Positions 45,701 through 60,000 are shown, counted from the stretch's first letter. The stretch is DNA of 64,000 nucleotides from Edaphochlamys debaryana (GCA_016858145.1 JAEHOE010000057.1:186001-250000), one strand, 5' to 3'. The notes: generated by a model from the letters alone, not told the origin. Translations and numbers: made by a program.

Positions 45701-48700
45701 GGAGGAGAGGGCGGGGGGCTGGGGTGATGGGGGAGGGGGAGGATTAGGGAGAGGGGTGGAGTGTCGTAAGCGAGCCAACTGTAGGTAGGGCCCTCGTAAG
45801 TCCCACTCTCATTCCCCTGTGCACTGCCGCCCACCACAGCCCAACCCCACGGGGGACGAAGCCGGCTTCCTGCTCAACCTACGGCTGCTCGGCCCGGGCC
45901 TGGACGAGCAGGACGGCCTGCTGACTAAGGTGGGCCCGGGTGGGCCTCAGGCCCAAGGCATTAACCGCAATGCTCCCGTCCGCGCCACTGCATCGCCATC
46001 ACTCCATGCCTCGTCCCAACCGATTCCGTTGCCCAGGCTGACGTCATGGACGAGCGAGCGGAGCGGCCAACGGGGGGGCCGGCGGCGGCCGCGGACCGCA
46101 GCCCAGACGGGGACGGAGACGGGGACCACGAAGACGAGGAGGAGGACCAGGAAGACGAGGAGGTGGATCTGTCCCCTGCCAGGGGCAAGCCGGGCAAGCG
46201 GAAGCGCAGCACGGGCGGCGGCGGGGCCGGGTCCAAGCGGCGCGGCGGCGGCTCCAAGGCGGCCGCCAAGGGCCGCCCGGCCAAGAAGGCCCGAGGTGTG
46301 GCCGGGGGGGTTCCGGTCTTGGCGGCAGGTGCGGCGAGAAGAGCAGTAGCGCCCCATGCATGTCTGCTCGCGTGCCTCCTAGCTAGCCCTTGCCTCCCCG
46401 CCTCCATCTTGCCCCATCCCCCGCCACACCCGATCCCGTCTGTAGGGGCGGCGGCCGCCGCCAAGGCCTCTTCGCCCGCCACCCGCAAAGCTACAGGCCG
46501 CGGCGGCGGCGGCGGCAAGGGCCGGGACGGCGTCGCCCGCGCCCCCGCCGCCGCCCCCTGGCGCGTGTCGCTCGAGTTCTTCGTTACCGGCAAGATCATC
46601 AACGTACGTACGGCAGTCAGTACGGCAGCCCTAACTTACTGTGAACTGTGTCACCCGAGCCGGTCGCACTGCCGCGGCGCTTTGCTTGCCCGCGTGGGCT
46701 TGTGCTCGCCAGACGGCCGACCCTCTCCGTCCTTGCCCCCACCTTGCCCTTCCTCTTTCCCCCTGCTCTTCCCCAGTCCACCGGCCCTCCCCACTCGCAT
46801 GACAGCGCCGGGTGGGTCCGCTGCCACAGGGTTTGGGAGGGCAACTGGGAAAGGGAGGGCAGGGAGGGAAAGGTGGGAAGGAAGGGAAGGGGTGTTTGAA
46901 GCTGATAAGCGGGAGAGCGTCAGATGGTTAGTGGGGTTGCCGGAGGAGGTACATACCGCCACAGTGTCCATGATAGGTCCGGTTGTCCGCGGACGAGGCG
47001 TTCGCTGAGGCTGGAGGGAAAGGGGGAAGGGAGGGAAGGCGGCGCGGGTCTCGACTTCGGAGTCACTCGGGTATCAGTTGCGCAGGGAGGGGTCGGGTCG
47101 TGACGCCTGTGCTCGGAGGGCTACGTGCACGCATCCGCTGACCCACATCCCCACCCCTCCCACACCCCTTCCCCCACACCCCTGCAGTGCCGCGGGCTCC
47201 GCCTCGCACCGCAAGGGCGGGCCCCGGCCGGCGCCCTCCACGTACGCCCGCCCCTCGGCCGAGGAGCTCTCGGCGGCTGTGCACGTGCTGCTGGAGGCGG
47301 GCAGCGGGCTGTACGTGGGGCCCGACTGTGAGTGCGGCGGTCGGCGGTTGGTGGTTGGTGGTTGGTGGTTGGTGGGGGCTGAAGCAGCACGGGGGGTCGC
47401 GTCGTGTCGTGCTCCGCGGGGGTTGTGCATACCGTTGGGCAGGGGTCGAGGCGCGAAGGTCTCCGCTTCTGGCTTGGGTCGGGTGCTCCCCGTGCTCGAC
47501 GCCATGCGTGCCCGTGTCCGCCCTTGCTCCGCCACGCAGGCGATGGAGTGCTGAACACGTGCGACGTAGAGGAGCCACGCGGCTCGGGGGCAGGTGCGGC
47601 GTTTGGGGTGTTTGGGGGAAACATGCCACCTGCAGGGGGGGTACCGGTCTCGGCAAAAGCAGGCCGCGCGGGCGGAGCGGGGCAGGGGAAGCTGCTTGCC
47701 GTGGCCGTGGGGTTAACCAGCCGTGCGACTGACCCTGTCCGGTTGTATGACTGTCACCCATGCCAGGCCCTTCCACAAGCAACGGGGAACGTCGGCGCCG
47801 GAGCGCGAGCGGAGCACCCGAGGAGGGGGAGGAGGGGGGCGGCGAGGGTGCGGGCGGCGAGGCGGCGGCGGTGAGTGCGCGGGCGCGGGGGCCTGCGTGG
47901 TGTGCTGGGGCGAGGCCTGATACGCCCGCAACGCTAGGCATGCCGTACAAGTCATGTCGTACACATGCTTGTCGTACACGTGCATGCAGGAGTCCAAGGG
48001 CCTGGACGCGCTGCTGGACTCCATCCAGCCCCCGCCCGACCTGCCGCCCGCCGTGCCGCCGCCCGCCGTCAGCGCCCACCCCAAGCCCTTCCAGCTGCAG
48101 GCGAGTGTGGGGCAGGAGGGATCGCGCTGAGTGGGGGAGGTCTGATGGCCGCCCTCGTTTGCCCCTTGCCAAGTTGGGGCGGTCGTTTTGGACCAGGCAC
48201 GTCAGGCTAGGGTTGGTGGTCGAGGTGGCGGGGGGCAGTCCCGAGGAGCGAGCCGAGGAGGCACTCAGAACCACTGTTCCTCCCCGGAAGGCCCCACGAT
48301 TGTCCACAAACCCCCTTCCCCCCAACCCCCACACAAACCACGCCCCCCAGGGCCTGGAGTGGATGCTGCGGCGCGAGCGGCGCGGGGACGCCGTGGGGCG
48401 CTCCCTGCTGCTGCTGCACCCGGCCTGGGTGCAGGTGGGGCATCGGGGTTGAGGGGGGACGAAGGGGCCGGAAGCGGGCGTCAACAGGAAAGGAGAGGGT
48501 CTCCTGGGGGTGGGGTTGCTTGGGGCCGGCGACAACAAGGGGTAGAGTGCAGCAGGGGGCGTCGCGGGTTGATTTCCATTGCTCATTCGGCCCCAACCGC
48601 CTTACCGCCCAACCGCCAACCGCAGGTGGTGCTCGGCTCATGCGGGCTCGTCCTGCACGTGCACCGCCTGGCGCCGCCGTACGTGGGGGCGGACTTCTTC

Positions 48701-51700
48701 CCGTCGCCCGTGGGGGGCACGTGCGGCGGGTTCCTGTGCGACGAGGTGAGGGAAGGGGTCGTGCGGATGATACTACCGGTGTTCCTTCCACAGAGCTTTG
48801 GAAAGGATCGGCAGTCTGAGCACATGCCGCTGGCTGGCCGGCGTGGGGCTCTGTGCATGCGGTTGGCAAGCCCTCCCCTTCGACCCGACACACCCATGCC
48901 CTGCGCGCCCTCCCCTTCGACCCGACGCACCCATGCCCTGCGCGCCCTCCCCTTCGCTTCACCCCCCTCCTCCCCGTGACGCTCTCCCGCTCAGCTTCAA
49001 ACACCCCCCACCCACCCCACGCACCTACCCCGGCAGATGGGCCTGGGCAAGAGCCTGCAGACGCTCATGCTGGTGCTCTCCAACCCGCCCCCGCCCGGCT
49101 GGGCGCACACGCCGGAGCGAATCGGGGACTGCGGCATACCGCGCCACGCGCCGGGGGGGTGAGGCGGGGTTTGTCGGGGAGGGGGGGAGATGTGTGATGC
49201 GGTTGGCGCCTGAAGCGCCCGAGGCGCCTGAGGTCTCTGGCGTTGCGGGGCTGGAGGTGATGGAGCGGTTGGAGCTGACGCGGGGAGGTCCCCGCCCGCA
49301 TTGGCTTCCCACACGCATTCCCACTCTGCCATCAGTTGTGTGAGGGGCGGGCGCCTGAGGCGCCTGATGTCCCTGGCATGGCGGGGCCTCGAGATCTGCA
49401 CTTCCAGGCGCCGTCCTTCCTCGCGGATTCCAACATGCATTCCCCATGCTCTGCCATCATACTGACTTGCCCGCCTGCTCCCGTCCTGTGCGCTGACGTA
49501 CTGACAGGAACCGGCAGGGCGGCGGTGGCAGCGGGGGCCGTGCGGGCGGTCGCGCGGGGCGCGGCGGCAGCGGCGGGGCGGGGGCGGGTGGCGGCGGCGG
49601 GGCGCCGCTGCCCCCCCTGACGGCCTTCCGGGAGTCAAAGGAGGACCCAGACGCACCCATCGCCATCCCCACCACGCTGCTTGTAACGCCCGCCAACCTT
49701 CAGGTCGGTTGACCGTTGGACAGTTGGTGGTTGGCGTATGGTCGTTGGTAACCGGCCGTTTAGTCCTGCTGCGGCTGCCCGGTCGTGCATGGTACGCACA
49801 TCCCTCCCTCCCTCTTGTCTGAGACGCTCTCCCTGTCCGTCCCCCCCCACCCCCTTGGCCAACCACAGGAGCAGTGGGTGGAGGAGGTGGAGCGACACCT
49901 GAGGCCCCGATCGCTGACCTGGTGCGTGCGGGCCGGATCCAGCTGGATCCAGAGATGGATCCAGGCCCATGTCAGGCTGGATCGAGGCAGAGTGCGATGG
50001 TTGGGCTTGGCCTAACGTACCGCTATCCTGTCCCATGTCTGGCCTAATCCCCTGCCCCCCTTCCCCTACCCCCCTTCCCCTACCCCCTTTCCCCTACCCC
50101 CCTTCCCTTACCCCCTCTCAGGGCCATCTACAGGGGCAAGGAGCTGTCGGACCCCTTCGCGGCCGCCGCAATGGCGGGCGCCGTACTGCCGGCAGATGAG
50201 GATCCAGATGGCGCTGGCGGCAATGGGCGGCGGGCGCGGCGGGCGACCCGCGCCACGGCTGCGGCGGGCGGCGACCCCTCTGGCGGCACCGCGGCGGCGG
50301 CTGCAGGGGGGGCGGCCGCCGGGGGGTCGGGGGCGGGGGCGGGGGCGCGGCGCACGGGCCGGCTGCTGACACCGGTGATGGCAGTGGATGGGGAGGGGCA
50401 GCTGGTGAGTGGCTAGGGAGGGGCGGGCTCGGTGGGGGCGTGGGATACCGCTTGAGATTGCACTCAGGATTTGGCCGGGCGTGCCCCCTGGAGCCCCCTG
50501 GAGCGGTCTCTTGAGGGTGGACGGGGGACGGGGAGGGGCGCCTGGTGGGTGGCAGGAGTGGGGAGGGTTGGGCGTTGTTCAGTACGTAATGGCCATACTT
50601 CCAGCGCGAGAGCCCAACTCAGGGAGGGAAGGATGCGTAACCATACGGTTAGTTGACTCTATGCTTGAACCCCACGTGCATGCCGTACAGGTGCCCGTGC
50701 ACGCTTGTGATCTGGTGCTTGTGTCGTACGAGGTGCTCCGGCGGGAGCTGTCGCAGGGCGCCAGCAAGGCGGCGGCGCAGTTGCTGCCGAGGCTGGGTGG
50801 GTGGAGGGGTGGGAAGTGGAGGGAAGGGGGGAGGGTGGAGGGAGGGGGAAGGGCGCAGGGGGAGGAGGAACCGGAAGCCTTGGCGGCTTGGGGGGGGGGC
50901 TGGGCCAGGGGGCTGGGCCGGCCCTGGCGTATCGCTTCCCGCCGCCCCGCCTGACCTACCTCACCTCTCCCCCTCGTCCTCCTCCCTCTTCCCTCCTTTC
51001 CCTTCCAACCCCCTCCCCCCCCCCCAGGCTTCTGGCGCATCGTGCTGGACGAGGCCCAGCTGGTGGCCAACAGCAACAGCGTGGCGGCGGAGGTGGGGGG
51101 GGGGGGAGAGGGGGGGGAAGGGGGGTGGAGGGGGAGCTGAGGGTAGCCTGCAGGGTAGCTCCCGGTGGCGGTTGCAGGCTTCGGACCACCCCCCTGCCCT
51201 CTGCCCTCCTCTCCCTTACACCCCCCTTCCCAGCAACAAAGGCCCCCTTCGCCCCACCCCCCAGGTGGCCAGCTCGCTCTACAGGCGGCACGCGTGGGTC
51301 GTGACTGGTGAGGGGGAAGGGGGGGGGGGGTGACACTCTCGAGCACGGCAGAAGCAATACCTCCAACATCTGTCAACCGCTCTCGCCCCTAACCGACCAC
51401 CGCTACCTCCCAACTGCCAGGGACCCCCGTGTCCAACAACCTCAACGAGGTGCAGGTACGACACGTTCCAGCGGGGGATGGAGGGGTGGGGGAGGGGAGG
51501 GGATGCGGGAGGGGAAGAAGTGGGTGAGGAGGGAAGAGGGAAAGGGGGAGGAGACTTTGCAGGGGGATCAGAGTAGCGTGGGGTGCAAGCGAGGGGTGCA
51601 AGCCGGGTCAGGAGATCTCACGCCCAGCGTTCACCTCTATGCCGTACCACCTACACGTGCACGTGCAGGGCCTGTGCGAGTTTCTGTCGTACGAGCCGTA

Positions 51701-54041
51701 CTACCGCTCCCCCGTGTGGCGCAACCTGGTACTGCAGCCGTACACGCGGCGCAGGGGCGAGGGCCTGGGCGCGGCGCCGCTGCGGTGAGGGGGCTGGGGG
51801 CGGGAAGTGGGGGAGGAAGGGGGTGAATTTTGACCAAAGAAGGATGGAGAGAAGAGGTGTGACGGCAGCCAGCGAGCCCAATGCGCACCGAGGTCCAGAG
51901 CGAGTGGGGGGAAGGGGAGGGGAAAGCAGGGGTCCGTGACAGGCAGAGGAGGGGTGTGGCGGGGGAGAAACCCTCCACATTCCGCCACATCCCTCACCCC
52001 TCCCCTCCACCCCTCTCCCACCCATCCCCCCCGCTCTCCTGCTTATCAGCTTCGAAACCCCCTTACCCCCCCACCCCCCAGCACCCTGCTCCGCGGCGTC
52101 ATGCTCCGCCGCTCCCGCTCCGCCGTGGAGGCCCAGCTGGCGCTGCCGCCCTGCGCCCGGGAGGACCTGGGGGTGGAGCTGAGCGGCGTGGAGCGGGCGT
52201 ACTACGAGGTGGTCAAGGTGGGGGGGGCGGGGGCGGAGGCAAGAGGGGGCAGACATAGGGGGGGAGGCAAGAGGGGGGGCAGACATAGGGGGGGGAGGCA
52301 AGAGGGGGGGCAGACATAGAGGGGGGAGGCAAGAGGGGGGAGGCAAGAGGGGGGAGGGAGAGGCTGTTGGCTGTTGGCCTGGGCGTTCGCGGACGCATCC
52401 CGTTGACGACCGACCCCCTCACCTGCCCGAACCGCCCACCCCCATCCCCACCCCACCTCCAACCCCCCACCCCCCACCCCAGGCCCGCTACGCCGCAGCC
52501 CTGGCTCAGCTAAAGTCGGGACCCGACTCCGCCGCCATGGCAGCCGCCGCCGCCGCCGCCGCCGCCGGGGAGGACGCCGCCGACGATGACTACGTGGCGG
52601 GCGCCGCCGGGGAGGAGGGCGGGCGGCGGCGCGGCACCAACCGCCGCATCGAGGCGTCCAAGAAGCGGGCGGCGCAGAGGTGGGCGTGGTGGGGGAGGGC
52701 GGGGATGCGTGGCGAGTGAAGAGGTGCCGGAGTGCCGGAAGGCAGTGGTGGGGGCTCGGGTGGGGGTGTGAATGGGCGGGAGCTACATCGTTGGCGACCA
52801 GCCCATCCAAACCGCCTAACCAACTGCCAACCGTCAACCGCCAACCGCAGCAACTACCACAAGGCCCTGGTGGCGCTGACGCACCTGCGCCAGTGCTGCT
52901 GCCACCCCCACATCGTACGACAGGTGGGGCCAAGAGGGGGGTGAGGGGAGGGGGTGTGTGACAGTTGCCGATAGAGTTGTGGGCAGCTAGCATTGGGCAA
53001 GGGTGGGGGCGCGGCCTCCTCAGGGGTGGGGCTCACGAATGCCGTGCTGCGTGCTGTGCTCCATGCCGTGCTCCATGCCGTACGCCGTGCCGTGCTGTGG
53101 CCATCACGTGATGCCACCCGGTTTCCCCACCAGGATGCCGAGGCGGGGCGGGGCCGGAAGCCAGCCAAGGGCCGCCGGAGCGGCGGCGCCGGCGGCGCGG
53201 CGGGCGAGGGCGGCTCGGCGCGCGGCGGCGGGCGGCGCAGCATGCGGCAGATCATGGCGCGGTTGGTTTCGGAGGCGTACGCCGCGTACGACCAGGTACG
53301 GCATTACTCATGTTCTGAGGACGTGGGCATTGCGGGGCTCGCTGGCCGCCGCCATGCCCCTCTCGCTGGCAGCCGCTCCGTCCACGAGTTCCACCCTCTA
53401 TCCCACCCCCTCCTCTTCGGAGAGCTTCCCGGATTCTGGCGTTAAGATCAGATCCCGTCGTCCCCCCTCTTCCCTGTGCAGGCCGCGGCCAACCTGTTTG
53501 CCCAGAAGCTGCAGGCAGCTGCCCTCGCGGCGCACTCGAGTGGGTGTGGGGAGAGGAGGGCCAGGTTGTGTAGTGCGGGGCTGCCCTGCGGCCGCCCCCG
53601 TCAGGGAGAGAGGTCAAGGCGGGGCCAGTGCACGCCTGGGTTCAGTGTGCGGGAGCGGGCCGCGCGGGGTCTCACGCCTGATGTGCCAAGGGGAGGTGGA
53701 GCATACCAAGGGCACGCTGTACAGCTGTTTAGTATTGCTAGGGCTCGCGGCCAAAGTGTCACGGACTCCTAATGGACATTTCGCCCCGCCTCCCTGTAAG
53801 GTGAGGACCCCTTGCTCCTGCCCGCTGCGGCGGCAGCAAACGGCGACGCAGGGCCGTCCACCTCCGCCGCCGCCGGCCCGTCGGCCACCACCGGCGGCGG
53901 CCTGGCGGCGCTTGGGTCCATGGCGGAGCGTATGGCAGTGCTGGTTGGGGAGGCTGACGTGGTCGTACAGGCTCGGCTGAGGGGCGCTGACGGCGCCGTC
54001 GACTGGGACCGGGCGGCGGCGGAGGCGTACGCCTACACCAA

Positions 54042-54075
<34 letters not shown>

Positions 54076-57000
54076 GCGGCGGAGGCGGCGGCGGCGGATG
54101 CGAACGGAGCGGAGGGGAGGGAGGGCGCTGCTGCGGATGGCGCTGCAGGGGCAGGCGCGGGGGCAGCAGAGGCCGCGAGAGCGGGTGCTGAGGGGGCAAA
54201 GCCAGTCGAGGGCGGAGCGGCGGCGGCGGTGAGTAACGGACCGAGTGGGGCGGTGAACGGCGGACCGGGGGCGGACGGGGCGGGGCCCAGTGGCTCCGCC
54301 GCCGGCACGGACGGCGGCGGCGGATCGGCGACGGCGCCGCCACCCGATCAGGCGCCCCCGCCGCCGCCGCCGCTGCCAGTCCCCGGGTCTCTGCCGGGGG
54401 CGGACCCCCTTGTAGCGGCGGAGCAGGCACGGGAACGAAGGTGGGCCTACTAGGGGGTAAGGGGAGGGCAGGGCAGAAAGTGAAAGCCCTCGGGCCTTTG
54501 ACAGAGGGAGGGGCGAGGTGCCGGTTGCGACATGCAGGGTGCGTCTCTCTGCCTCCCTCTGCTGACCCTCTACTGGCGAGGCGACGCGCTCCTGCTCAGC
54601 TTCATCCATTCTTCCGACCCCTGCTGCCACTACCCCCCACACACACCCTGCTGCCCCCCATCCCATTCCCATACCCCAGGCGGCGCTGGCAGCGGCTGGA
54701 GATGGACGGTCTGCTCCTAGGGCTCTACGTGGCACTGCTCAAGGTGCGTGTGCACGTGTACGACGTGCGCCGTACGACCTGCCGTACGTGCTGTGCCGTG
54801 CTCAGTGGTCTGTGTGCCGTATGCATTCGTCTCGGTCCGGCGAGCTGCCACCAGCTCACCCTTGATCCCCCTGCCTCCTCCCACGCCCTCCCCCTCCCGC
54901 CCCCAGGCGCCCCCAGGCACCCTCGCGCTGCTCGCCTCGCACGCCCGCGCCCGGGCCCTGCGCCAGGGGGCGGCGGAGGCGGAGGCCAAGGCCGAGCGCG
55001 CCGCAGAGACCTGCGCCTACCGGGCAACGCAGCGGGACGCGGCGGCGACAGCGCTGGCGGCGGCGGAGGAGGCAGCCGCCGCCACCGCCGTCGCCGCCGC
55101 CGCCGGCGCGGCGGAAGCGGCTGGCGGCGGCGCGGCGGCGGCTGGCGGGCAGGGCGGCAAGGATGCGGCGAAGGAGAGGGAGAGGGACGAGGCGCAGGCG
55201 GCGGAGGCGGCGGAGCATGTCAAGGTGATGAGGACGAGGGCAAACACGGCCGCGCGGGCGGCGGAGGACGCTGTGAAGGCGGAGGCGGCGGCGGTGGCGG
55301 AGGCGGGGGTGGCGAGGGAGGTGGCGGCGGCGGCGGAGGTGGCGGCGGAGGCGGACCAGGCCGACGCGGCGGCGGAGGTGGCGGCGGCGGCGGCGCGGGC
55401 CCAGGCGGTCGCGGACAGCCTGGCGGCGCTGCGGGCCCGCATGGGCCTGGTGAGACCTGGTTTGGGCCCGGGTGGGCCTTCGGTTGGCGATGGCATGCGC
55501 TGGGTGGGCCTGAGCCGCTTGTGTGTGCTGACCCAGTACAGGAACATGTGTGGGTGGTTGGGTAGGTGGGTGGGTAGTGATTGTGGACGCCCTACCTTCC
55601 TGCCCATCTCATGCACGCTGACACGAAACACACGCCCTTTCTCCCCGGCCTTCCCCCTGCTTCCCCCTCGCCCCACCCCCACCCCAGGAGCCTCTCGACT
55701 ACCTGCTCGCCGACACAGAGCTCCGGAGGTCCAACCGCGCGCGCAGGGAGCGGCGCGGCGCGGGGACGGGGGCGGAGGCCAAGGATGCGGCAGCAGGCGG
55801 CGGCGGCGGCGAGGGCAAGGCCGAGGCCAAGGAGCAGGCGGCGGAGCACAAGGGTGGGTGTGAAGGGCTGCTCGTGTAAGCCCCCAATTGTCGGCTCGGC
55901 AGGAAGCCCGCGGCGGCTCAGGCACCTGCCCCTCCAAGTGCCTGCCTCCGCCCCACGTCTTACCTGCGTCCCTTTGCCCGGACGCGCACCTGCAAGCACC
56001 GCTGTAAGCGTCTGCTTTCATTCTGCACCCCTGTGACTTGTTGTGCCCTGCCCTTCCTGTCCGCCACAAACGGCAACCGCAGGCACGGCAGCTGCCCCGG
56101 CCGCCGCGATCCGCCGCTCCAAGCGCACGAGTGCAGGTGCACGTGGCGCCGCCGCCTCAGCTGCCGCCGCCGCCGCCGAGGCGCAGGCGGACGGCGACGG
56201 CGCCGCCGCCTCGCCCGCCAGCGGCGCGGCCTCGCCCGCTGACGGCGCGGCGGCGTCGCCAGGCGACGGAGCCGCGGAGACGGCGGCGGCGGCGGCGGAG
56301 GACGTGGACGGGGAGGAGGACGAGTGGGTCGATAGCAGCGACGGCGGCGGCGACTCGGATTCGGACGCCGGGGCCGGCGGCCGCCGGGGGAGAGGGACAA
56401 AGAGGTGGGTGGAGTGGGGCCGGGCCGGTCGGCTCCGCACGTGTGCTGCGCGATCCTGGCGGGACGTGGTTGCTAGCGCACTGAGATCCCCACTGTGTCC
56501 TGCTCACCCCTCAACCAGCCACTCCTCATACCGGACTCGTTGCCTTGGTTTCCCTGATGTGCCCCGTCTCCACCGCCTGCCATCACCCGTCCCCGCGTTC
56601 TCCGTTCCGGCTCCTTGGCCTGTTGCGCGCTTATGTGCTGCTCACCTCCAACCCACCCCTGCCCCGCTGCAGGGCCCGCGGCGACGAGCTGAGCAGCCCC
56701 CAGCGGAAGCGAGCGGCACGGGGCGGCCGGGGCCGGGGGGGCAAGGGCGGCCGCGGGGGCAAGGGCGGCGGCCGGGGCCGGGGCGCGGGGCCGCGGCCGG
56801 CGGCGGGGGAGGGCCTGTTGCTGTCGCTGGGGGGCAGCGCTCACCAGGAGGCGCTGTTCAGGTGGGTTGGGTGGGTGGGGTGGGCGGGTGAGGAGGCAGC
56901 TGGGTTGGTGGCAGGTCCTGCGAGAGCCCGGGGCAGGGGCCGGCCCGTTGGAGGTGGCCATTGGGGAGTCGGTTTCGTTGCATATGCTTGAAGCGTTGAT

Positions 57001-60000
57001 AGTAAGCCCTCACCACTTCCATCCCCGTCCCAATTGCAGGGCCGAGCCCTGCGTCAAGTCCTTCCAGACCGTCCTGGCCCGGGGCGACACGGGCCCAACA
57101 GTGGGGCCCGCAGCAGGCCCCAGCGGGCCCGGTGTCGCGGGACCCGGACTGGGCCTGGGCCTGGGCAGCGGCGGCGGCGGGCCCCACGCGGGCGCCTCTG
57201 GGCCTGCAGGGGGCCCGCAGGGGCCGCTGACCACGGCGCTGAGGGAGAAGTGGCACGCGCTCCAGCACCTGCTACACCAGTGAGGCGGTTGGAAGCGGTT
57301 GGAAGCGGTTGGGCCGGTCGTTGGGGCGGTTGGGAGCGGTTACCTTCATTCAGTGGGTGCGGCCGTACCGTCAGTTGCTCTTGGAAGGTGGTTAGGTGGG
57401 CAGGACGGGTCTGCCGGGCTCGGGGGCATCTGGGATGCTTCAAACGATGTTACCTCACGACGCCGCTCCCTCACACCACCCTGCCCCGCCCTGCAGGCAG
57501 CAACAGCTGGGGCTGGCAGGCGACGCTAAGGACCAATCAGCCGCCGCCGGCGCCGCCAACGGTAACGGTAACGGCGCCGCCGCCAACGGCACAGCCGCGG
57601 ACGATGACACTGACGGCGACGACAGCGGCGGCGAGGGCGACGCCGCCGTCGGCGCTGGCGGCGCCGCTGCTGGCGGCGCGGCGGTGGCTGGCGCTGCCGC
57701 TGCGGCGCCGGCGGCGGCCGGCGGCGCGGCGCCCGGGGGTGCTGAGTTCACGTGCCCCATCTGCCTCGACGCGCCGCCGCGCCGTACGATCACGTCATGT
57801 GGCCACACGTACTGCACGGACTGCATCCACGACATCGTACAGGTGTGTACCTTGTGTGCATGCCCACCATACGGTAACAAGCCCTCTTTCTCTTACAGCG
57901 CCCGTGCCGCTGCCCTCGCCTCTGCCATAAGCACCCCTTGCCCCCCTTGCCCCCCCCCCCCCCCCGCGCTCACCCCCATGAAGGGCAAGGGCTCGGCTCC
58001 GTGCCCCATCTGCCGCCGCCCGCTCAGCCGAGGAGACCTGCACGACAGGTGGGTGGGGTCGGCGACAGGTGGGGGAGGTGGGGTCGGGTCGGGGACTACT
58101 GAGGGGGCTTTAGGGGGTTGTTGGGCACTGCTGGGCAGGGGTCATGCATGGACACAGGTCCCGCTGCCTCACACCTCCGGTGTGCCGTACTGCCGTACCT
58201 CCTACGCCTCCTGCAGTGTGACCGAGGAGGAGGCGGCCGCGCTGGACGCTCAGGCGGCGGCGCAGGCGGCGGTCGCGCACGCCGAGGGCAACGCCGAGTA
58301 CGGCGCCAAGGTACGGCATGGCGGTCGTCAGTTGGCGGTGGTTGGAGCGGTTGCCGGCAACTGCCGGCGACTGCGTATGGCTCTTGCCCGGGGTCCGACC
58401 GGGCAGTAGGAAGCTCAAGCTCAGCTGCGTCGTTGTCGGGGCGGTAATCTCACTGCGGTCGGGCCTGGTCGGGGCGGCAATCCCACTGTGGTCGGGGTCA
58501 GCTCGGGGCTTCCCTTCAGGGCTCCAAGCCGCCTCATGTGGCCCCTCAACCCTCCTCGCGCCTCTGACCCCGCCTCCCCCCCCCCCCCCGACAGGTCACG
58601 GCGCTGCTGTCCGAGCTGGCGCGCATGGCCTCTCAGGACCCAGGTAGGCCTGGGCCGGGGTTGGCCTGGGCCTTGCGTGGGCCTGGGCCCAACGCATCGC
58701 ACGGGTCCGTGCCGTCATCGCAGCAATGACAATCAGGCCCACCCCACAGCCCTGAGCCCCTGACTGCCGGACGCTCCGTGCCATCCATCCATCCACCCCC
58801 CCCCCCCAGGCTCCAAGGCGCTGGTGTTCTCTGCGTGGGGGCGCCTGCTGGACCTGGTCAAGCACGCGCTGCAGGCCAACGGTGGGAATGGGGGGCGGGG
58901 GCATACGAGGTGGGGTCGGGGCGTTTGAGGTGGAGGGAAGGGCACAGGAGAGCCCCTGACCGAGCCCAGCCCGCTCCCTCCGCCTCCTCCGTCCCCTCCT
59001 CCGTCCCCTCCTCCTCCCCCCAACCCCACCCTGCCCCACCCTGCCCCCACCCCCCCACCCCACTCAGGCGTCCGCTGCGCGTCGCTCAAGGGCGGCTCCC
59101 CCGAGGAGCGCGCTGCCGCGCTGCACGAGTTCCTGCACGACCCCGGCTGCCGCGTGCTGCTGCTCATCAAGAGCACCAGCGGGGGGGCGGCGGGTGAGGG
59201 GTGGGGGGGGGGGGTGGATGGGGGAGGTTTGTGAGAGGGTGGGGAAGGTGGGTAGGAGGTCCGCAACGTGTCGGGGGCCAGACCCGTGCCTGCCAACTGA
59301 TCAACCGCCAAAAGACTAACGGCCAACCGCCAACCGCAGGCCTGACCCTTACGGTTGCCCACACGGCCTTCATCATGGAGCCGGCCATGTCCCCCGGCCT
59401 CGAGGTGGGCAGTCGAAGGAGGGGGGAGCGGGTGCAGTGCTCATGTGGCCTCGCGTCCTGGTCACCCCATCCCTCCCTCCCTCCCTTACCTCGCTCAGCC
59501 GCACCCCTAAGTCGCAATCCTGCAATCCTGCTACGCCGCCTTAACCCTTCCCCCCCTCTCCCCTCCCCGCCCCCTCGCCGGGCCCCTACCCCGCTCTCCC
59601 GACCCCCCCAGGCCCAGGCCGCCGCCCGCATCTGCCGCCTGGGCCAGGACCGGCCGACGCGGGTGGTGCGCATCATCGCCAAGGACACGGTGGAGGAGCG
59701 GTGAGGGGGGGGGGGAGGAGGGGTTAGTTAGGAGCACGGGTCGTCGTCGTCGTCGTCGTGGAGAAAGGGGAGGGGGAGAGACGAGGCAGGGAAGGCTGTG
59801 TTAGTGGCACGTCGCGTGTGTGGCCCAGACCGGTGGGGGGCCTCTGGGAGCACGCCAGGCATGTACGGCGTGTACGGCACATGGAAACCCCTCCAACTGA
59901 CCGCCTTTCCTCCTCCCCTCCCCTAGCGTCCTGGCGCTGCAGCAGCACAAGCAGCTGACGGGGGAGCGGGGCGGAGCCGGCGGCGCGGGGCCGTCAGCGG

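Noticed and set aside
49508..49703. Suspected frameshift in the SNF2 exon before LLVTPANLQ
   Set aside because: Recounting the bases showed the frame PTTLLVTPANLQ is continuous.
53614..54735. 373-codon minus-strand frame
   Set aside because: Lies opposite SHPRH exon 30 and its introns, is Arg/Pro-rich and relies on a non-ATG start.
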